A program made the translations under genes and the position numbers. From Actinomycetes bacterium (GTDB taxonomy: Bacteria; Actinomycetota; Actinomycetes; Mycobacteriales; Mycobacteriaceae), in assembly GCA_023460175.1 (NCBI GenBank), contig JAEWRC010000118.1, positions 1-18,621 of the forward strand: a stretch of 18,621 bases of DNA. The letters run 5' to 3'. Positions 15,746-18,621 of this stretch are shown in pieces. Position 1 is the first letter of the stretch. Each line of letters begins with the position of its first letter. A model generated the notes under the pieces. That model did no database searches. It was not told the DNA's origin and saw only the letters and a list, made by a program, of their open reading frames with translations.

Positions 15746-15752
15746 ATAGCCG

Positions 15753-15758
15753 AAGGTA
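15753..15758 (-). promoter_or_regulatory. Candidate -10 element for lipN-type gene (leaderless)
   Basis: TACCTT on the minus strand fits TANNNT and is separated by 7 nt from the GTG at 15745, so transcription would begin at about the start codon. No ribosome binding site is visible. Confidence 0.45.
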
Positions 15759-15793
15759 GTGGACGCCGGTCGAGCACACACCTGTTCACTGAG

Positions 15794-15799
15794 TAAGAT
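15794..15799 (+). promoter_or_regulatory. Candidate -10 element for the aldo-keto reductase gene
   Basis: TAAGAT fits TANNNT and lies 45 nt before the ATG at 15845, giving a leader of about 38 nt that contains the AGGCAGG ribosome binding site. No clear -35 is seen. Together with the lipN hexamer it makes this 99-bp space a divergent promoter region. Confidence 0.4.
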
Positions 15800-15844
15800 C
15801 AATAACTCGAATTCCCCCAACACCACGACTTTCAGGCAGGTGCG

Positions 15845-16687
15845 ATGACGTCCAATGGCCAGTCGGTTCCATCGATCGGGCTCAATGACGAGAACACGAT
15901 GCCCGCGTTGGGTCTCGGCGTGGGCGGGCTGGACCCCGCGCAGACCGAGGCCGCCGTGGCGACCGCGCTGGAGTTGGGCTACCGCTTGATCGACACCGCC
16001 GCGACCTACGACAACGAGGCCGCCGTCGGCAAGGCGATCCGCGAGTCCGGCATCCCGCGCGCCGAGATCTTCGTCACCACCAAGCTGGCCAACGCCGATC
16101 ACGGTTTCCAGACCGCGCAGGACGCACTGAAGGCCAGCCTGGAGCGCCTCGGGCTCGACTACGTGGACCTCTACCTCGTGCACTGGCCCAACACCGCGAA
16201 GGGCAAGTTCGTCGACAGCTTCGGCGGCATGATGAAGTCACGCCAGGACGGGCACACCCGCTCGATCGGCGTCGCGAACTTCTCCGCCGAGAACCTGTCG
16301 GACCTGATCGACCTGACCTATGTGGTTCCCGCGGTCAACCAGATCGAATTGCACCCCTTGCTCAATCAGGCGGAACTGCGCGCAGCCAACGCCGGGCACG
16401 GCATCATCACCGAGGCGTACGCGCCGCTGGGTGTCGCCAACCTGCTCGACAACCCGGCCGTGACCACGGTGGCCGCCGGGTACGACAAGTCCCCCGCCCA
16501 GGTATTGATCCGCTGGAGCCTGCAGTTGGGCAACGTCGTCATCCCCCGGTCGTCCTCGGCCGAGCGGATCGCAGCGAACCTGGGTGTCTTCGATTTCGAG
16601 TTGAGCGCCGAGGACATGGACAAGCTCAGCTCGCTCGACGACGGGACCCGGTTCCGGCCGGATCCGGAGACCTACTCAGGTATCTGA
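15845..16687 (+). CDS. Aldo-keto reductase (Rv2971/MSMEG_2407-type)
   Basis: An NADPH-dependent aldo-keto reductase of 280 residues; its mycobacterial relatives are implicated in detoxifying reactive carbonyls such as methylglyoxal. The family signature GYRLIDTAATYDNEAAVG is at 45-62. The catalytic tetrad is complete: D50, Y55, K80 (TTKLAN) and H113 (LVHWP). SIGVANFS at 140-147, NQIELHP at 165-171 and the cofactor-phosphate loop VIPRSSSAERI at 232-242 are present, with Arg at 235 where many family members have Lys. ATG at 15845 is preceded by AGGCAGG at close spacing. It is divergent from the lipN-type gene, as in M. tuberculosis from memory, and its last 62 bp overlap the opposite-strand FAD-oxidoreductase gene. 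Confidence 0.93.
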   Translation: MTSNGQSVPSIGLNDENTMPALGLGVGGLDPAQTEAAVATALELGYRLIDTAATYDNEAAVGKAIRESGIPRAEIFVTTKLANADHGFQTAQDALKASLERLGLDYVDLYLVHWPNTAKGKFVDSFGGMMKSRQDGHTRSIGVANFSAENLSDLIDLTYVVPAVNQIELHPLLNQAELRAANAGHGIITEAYAPLGVANLLDNPAVTTVAAGYDKSPAQVLIRWSLQLGNVVIPRSSSAERIAANLGVFDFELSAEDMDKLSSLDDGTRFRPDPETYSGI

Positions 16688-18002
16688 CCGCCGCGACCCG
16701 GCGGACGAACGATGGGTGGAACAGCTTCGCCGGTGGATCCACCAGGCCCGTGACCTTGGTGAACTGGGCGTGCACCGCCGCGTCCTGCTCGCAGGCGCGC
16801 AGCACCCAGTCTGCGTACCGCTGGGTGAGCCGGGTCGACGGCGTGCGGCGTCCAACCACCTCCGGGAAGGCAAGATCCGTGCCGGCACCCAGTCGCCACG
16901 CCACCCCGATGGACTTGGCCGCGGCGCGAAAGTAGCGGCGGGACAGGGCCGTATCGCCGTGGTGCAGCACGGAGCGGAGGGCGACGGCCTCCATGCCCGC
17001 CACCGACATGCCCTGCCCGTAGATCGGGTTGAAGCTGCACATGGCGTCGCCGGTGACCAGGAGACCGTCGGGGAAGCGCCGCATCTTGTCGTACCGTCGC
17101 CACTGACTCGACGGCAGCCGGTGCTGGACCACCGGCGCCAGCGGTTCGCCGGCCCGCAGCGCCGTCACGACGTGCGCGGGAGCGAATTCCTCGGCGAACG
17201 CCAGCATTCCGTCCGTACCGCGCGGCGGCTGGCGTCCGGCCATCCCGAAGACCGTGAAGATCCATGAGTCATTCTCGTTGTGGCCCAGAAACATTCCCGT
17301 CGGCCGCCCGGGGGCGGGACTGATGAGGACCGCCTGCTCCCGCAAGGCTTCGGGCGGCAACCGCAGCGCCTGACTGACGTAGGTGGTGCGGACGACGATG
17401 TGGTCCTCGGGCGGCCGTTCGTACCCGAGACTTTCGAGGAACGCCGGGGTGTGGGCGGCGCGGCCCATGGCATCGATCACGAGGTCCGCCGGCAGCACCC
17501 GATCGCCACTGATCCGTACTCCGGTCACCCGCCGGCGGTCATCGGTTGCGGTCAGTCCGAGCACCTCGCGATGGTCGAGCACCCCGACGTTCGGCAGTTC
17601 CCGAACCCGCTGGCGGACATGCGCTTCCAGGAAGGTCCGACTGGGCTGATACATGGCCAGAAGCTCGTCGGCCAACGGCGAATGCCCCCGATGCACCATC
17701 CGATGCCCACCGAAACAGAGGTACAGGCGGGACAGGTCACCGTCGGACCACACCGGCGCGCCGTCGGCGACCAGTTGGTCCAGAATTCCCGGAAAGAGCT
17801 CCTCGAGCGTTTGCGCCCCGCGCGCCAGCAGCGCGTGTGGATGCCGGCCCTGGGGCACGCCGCGTCGATTCGCCGCGCCTTCGGTCAACGCATCGCGCTC
17901 CACCAACGTCACCCGCTCGTAGAAGTCCGCCAGGACCGCCGCCCCGAGCAGGCCGCTCATGCTGGCCCCCAGCACGACGGCGTGGTCACCGATCTTGTTC
18001 AT
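16626..18002 (-). CDS. FAD-dependent oxidoreductase/monooxygenase
   Basis: A 458-residue flavoprotein of the PHBH-like FAD monooxygenase/geranylgeranyl-reductase superfamily. The Rossmann loop VVLGASMSGLLGAAVLADF (9-27) is followed by the acidic strand end VTLVERD (31-37), and RRGVPQGRHPHALLARG (46-62) is typical of the group. The second FAD motif GDAMCSFNPIYGQGMSVAGMEA (318-339) is clear. ATG at 18002 was chosen because GGGAGG lies 6 nt upstream; an upstream TTG at 18020 precedes that site. The last 20 or so residues (Arg/Ser/Pro-rich) are encoded antisense to the conserved end of the aldo-keto reductase, so they are probably not a functional domain. Substrate is unknown; homologues often sit in secondary-metabolite or lipid contexts, but nothing nearby indicates one. 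Confidence 0.84.
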   Translation of the reverse strand: MNKIGDHAVVLGASMSGLLGAAVLADFYERVTLVERDALTEGAANRRGVPQGRHPHALLARGAQTLEELFPGILDQLVADGAPVWSDGDLSRLYLCFGGHRMVHRGHSPLADELLAMYQPSRTFLEAHVRQRVRELPNVGVLDHREVLGLTATDDRRRVTGVRISGDRVLPADLVIDAMGRAAHTPAFLESLGYERPPEDHIVVRTTYVSQALRLPPEALREQAVLISPAPGRPTGMFLGHNENDSWIFTVFGMAGRQPPRGTDGMLAFAEEFAPAHVVTALRAGEPLAPVVQHRLPSSQWRRYDKMRRFPDGLLVTGDAMCSFNPIYGQGMSVAGMEAVALRSVLHHGDTALSRRYFRAAAKSIGVAWRLGAGTDLAFPEVVGRRTPSTRLTQRYADWVLRACEQDAAVHAQFTKVTGLVDPPAKLFHPSFVRRVAAVRYLSRSPDPAGTGSRRRAS

Positions 18003-18008
18003 GGGACA

Positions 18009-18014
18009 CCTCCC
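18009..18014 (-). promoter_or_regulatory. Ribosome binding site fixing the FAD-oxidoreductase start
   Basis: GGGAGG on the minus strand, 6 nt before the ATG at 18002. It excludes the in-frame TTG at 18020 as the main start. Confidence 0.75.
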
Positions 18015-18042
18015 TTTCAAGGGGCGGGCGCGCGGCGGGGCG

Positions 18043-18048
18043 AACCTA
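18043..18048 (-). promoter_or_regulatory. Candidate -10 element for the FAD-oxidoreductase gene
   Basis: TAGGTT on the minus strand fits TANNNT and would give a leader of about 33-35 nt with the strong ribosome binding site. The -35 window at 18066-18071 does not match consensus and falls inside one arm of the inverted repeat at 18064-18100. Confidence 0.35.
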
Positions 18049-18063
18049 GAGTGATCGGCTACT

Positions 18064-18100
18064 CGCTCTCGCCAGCAAATTCTGGATAGCTGCGAGAGCG
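18064..18100. repeat. Perfect 9-bp inverted repeat, possible operator
   Basis: CGCTCTCGC (18064-18072) and GCGAGAGCG (18092-18100) are exact reverse complements separated by 19 nt. The AT-rich spacer carries a second small dyad, CCAG...CTGG (18072-18075 and 18082-18085). It lies in the divergent intergenic region, upstream of the FAD-oxidoreductase and overlapping its expected -35, so an operator is more likely than a terminator. Confidence 0.5.
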
Positions 18101-18212
18101 CCAGGCGAACCCGGGGGCGATGGGTTCATTAACAGCCACCGCCCGAGCCTCGCGGCAGAAGTGTCACCACCAAGACGACCCGAACTGTCACCGATGTCCT
18201 GGGAGATGACAC

Positions 18213-18241
18213 TGGACACCGTTTCCACATCCGTGTAGAAT
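18213..18241 (+). promoter_or_regulatory. Promoter of the DUF222/13E12 gene
   Basis: TGGACA at 18213-18218 (one mismatch to TTGACA), a 17-nt spacer, and TAGAAT at 18236-18241 make the best sigma-A type promoter in the window. The ATG at 18249 begins 7 nt after the -10, so the transcript should be leaderless. Confidence 0.65.
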
Positions 18242-18256
18242 CGAATGTATGTTCGA
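18241..18256 (+). promoter_or_regulatory. LexA-binding SOS box over the 13E12 start codon
   Basis: TCGAATGTATGTTCGA compares with the mycobacterial SOS box TCGAACRNRTGTTCGA with a single mismatch (T for C at position 6). The outer TCGAA/TTCGA arms are perfect. The box begins on the last base of the -10 and contains the ATG, so bound LexA would block initiation. LexA-controlled 13E12 genes are known in M. tuberculosis. Confidence 0.72.
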
Positions 18257-18621
18257 GTCGAGCTCGCCCGATGAGCTGGTCGCGGTGGTCGAAGACACCC
18301 GCCGCGCCGAATCGGCGACCCACGCTCGACGGACCGGGGCGATCGCGGCGCTGCTGTGGGAACGCACCGCCGAAGCCGAAGGCCACGACCCCACCGACCC
18401 CGGCTACGCGTTGATCACCGGATTCAGCCGGACCTGCGCCGAAGTCGGCGCCGCGATGAACATCACCCCGCACCTGGCCCGCCAACTCGTCGGCCACGCC
18501 GAAGCCCTCGACACCCGCCTGCCCCGAATCCACGCCCTGCTGGCCGACGGCAAGATCAGCTGGTCCGATGCCACCGCGATCACCACCGGCACCGACTACG
18601 TCGAAGCCGACCTGATGCCCA
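18249..18621 (+). CDS. DUF222/13E12 repeat family protein, N-terminal part (HNH-endonuclease type, partial)
   Basis: The first 124 codons of a 13E12-family gene that runs off the right edge. These proteins usually have an N-terminal DUF222 domain and a C-terminal HNH nuclease motif; only the DUF222 part is seen, so nuclease activity is inferred from the family. The translation starts MFESSSPDELVAVVEDTRRAE and contains the characteristic GFSRTCAEVGAAMNITPHLARQLVGHAEALDTRLPRIHALLADGKISW segment (about residues 58-106). I chose ATG at 18249 since the -10 TAGAAT is 7 nt upstream; ATG at 18245 is in a different frame that does not give the family sequence. Such genes occur in many copies in mycobacterial genomes and are part of the DNA-damage response. 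Confidence 0.85.
   Translation, partial: MFESSSPDELVAVVEDTRRAESATHARRTGAIAALLWERTAEAEGHDPTDPGYALITGFSRTCAEVGAAMNITPHLARQLVGHAEALDTRLPRIHALLADGKISWSDATAITTGTDYVEADLMP

Noticed and set aside
18003..18248. Searched for a regulator gene, tRNA or attachment site beside the 13E12 gene
   Set aside because: The 246-bp space holds only the promoter elements and repeats listed; no open frame with coding character, tRNA fold or direct repeat of integration type is visible.

Overview
This window is high-GC actinobacterial DNA from a mycobacterium, probably a fast-growing Mycolicibacterium-type species. This rests on how closely the translated proteins resemble what I remember of the Mycobacterium tuberculosis block smc-acyP-osmC-fpg-rnc-DUF177-sepIVA and coaD-rsmD-pyc-VKOR-dsbA-lipN-AKR (about Rv2922c-Rv2927c and Rv2965c-Rv2971). 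No database search was run; species and Rv numbers come from memory.

Layout. 1-5330 (minus strand): a tightly packed housekeeping operon read right to left: DUF177 protein, RNase III (rnc), formamidopyrimidine-DNA glycosylase (mutM), an OsmC-type protein, acylphosphatase, and the first 830 codons of smc, which runs off the left edge. 5501-7875 (plus strand): two overlapping genes for sulfur scavenging, an SsuD-type alkanesulfonate monooxygenase and an SfnB/DszC-type flavin monooxygenase. 7883-13130 (minus strand): sepIVA (septum factor with a DivIVA-like coiled coil), coaD, rsmD and pyruvate carboxylase (pyc). 13159-15745 (minus strand): a membrane VKOR, its DsbA-like partner, and a LipN-type esterase. 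15845-16687 (plus strand): an aldo-keto reductase divergent from the esterase. 16626-18002 (minus strand): an FAD-dependent oxidoreductase whose 3' end runs 62 bp into the aldo-keto reductase gene. 18249 to the right edge (plus strand): the start of a DUF222/13E12-family (HNH endonuclease type) gene.

How the parts fit. Most of the window is core physiology: chromosome organisation (Smc), RNA processing and rRNA methylation (Rnc, RsmD), oxidative DNA repair (MutM), CoA synthesis (CoaD), anaplerosis (Pyc), septation (SepIVA) and extracytoplasmic disulfide formation (VKOR plus DsbA). Accessory material sits in two places: the sulfonate pair between DUF177 and sepIVA, and the FAD-oxidoreductase/13E12 segment at the right end.

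The most informative non-coding signals are four tandem 9-bp repeats upstream of sepIVA that resemble MtrA binding sites; a near-consensus LexA (SOS) box covering the start codon of the 13E12 gene; a perfect 9-bp inverted repeat in front of the FAD-oxidoreductase gene; and several TANNNT hexamers 7-8 nt upstream of start codons, suggesting leaderless transcripts. I saw no tRNA, rRNA, CRISPR array, insertion sequence or convincing intrinsic terminator. I found no clearly unprecedented system; the sulfonate insertion and the regulatory signals are the best leads.
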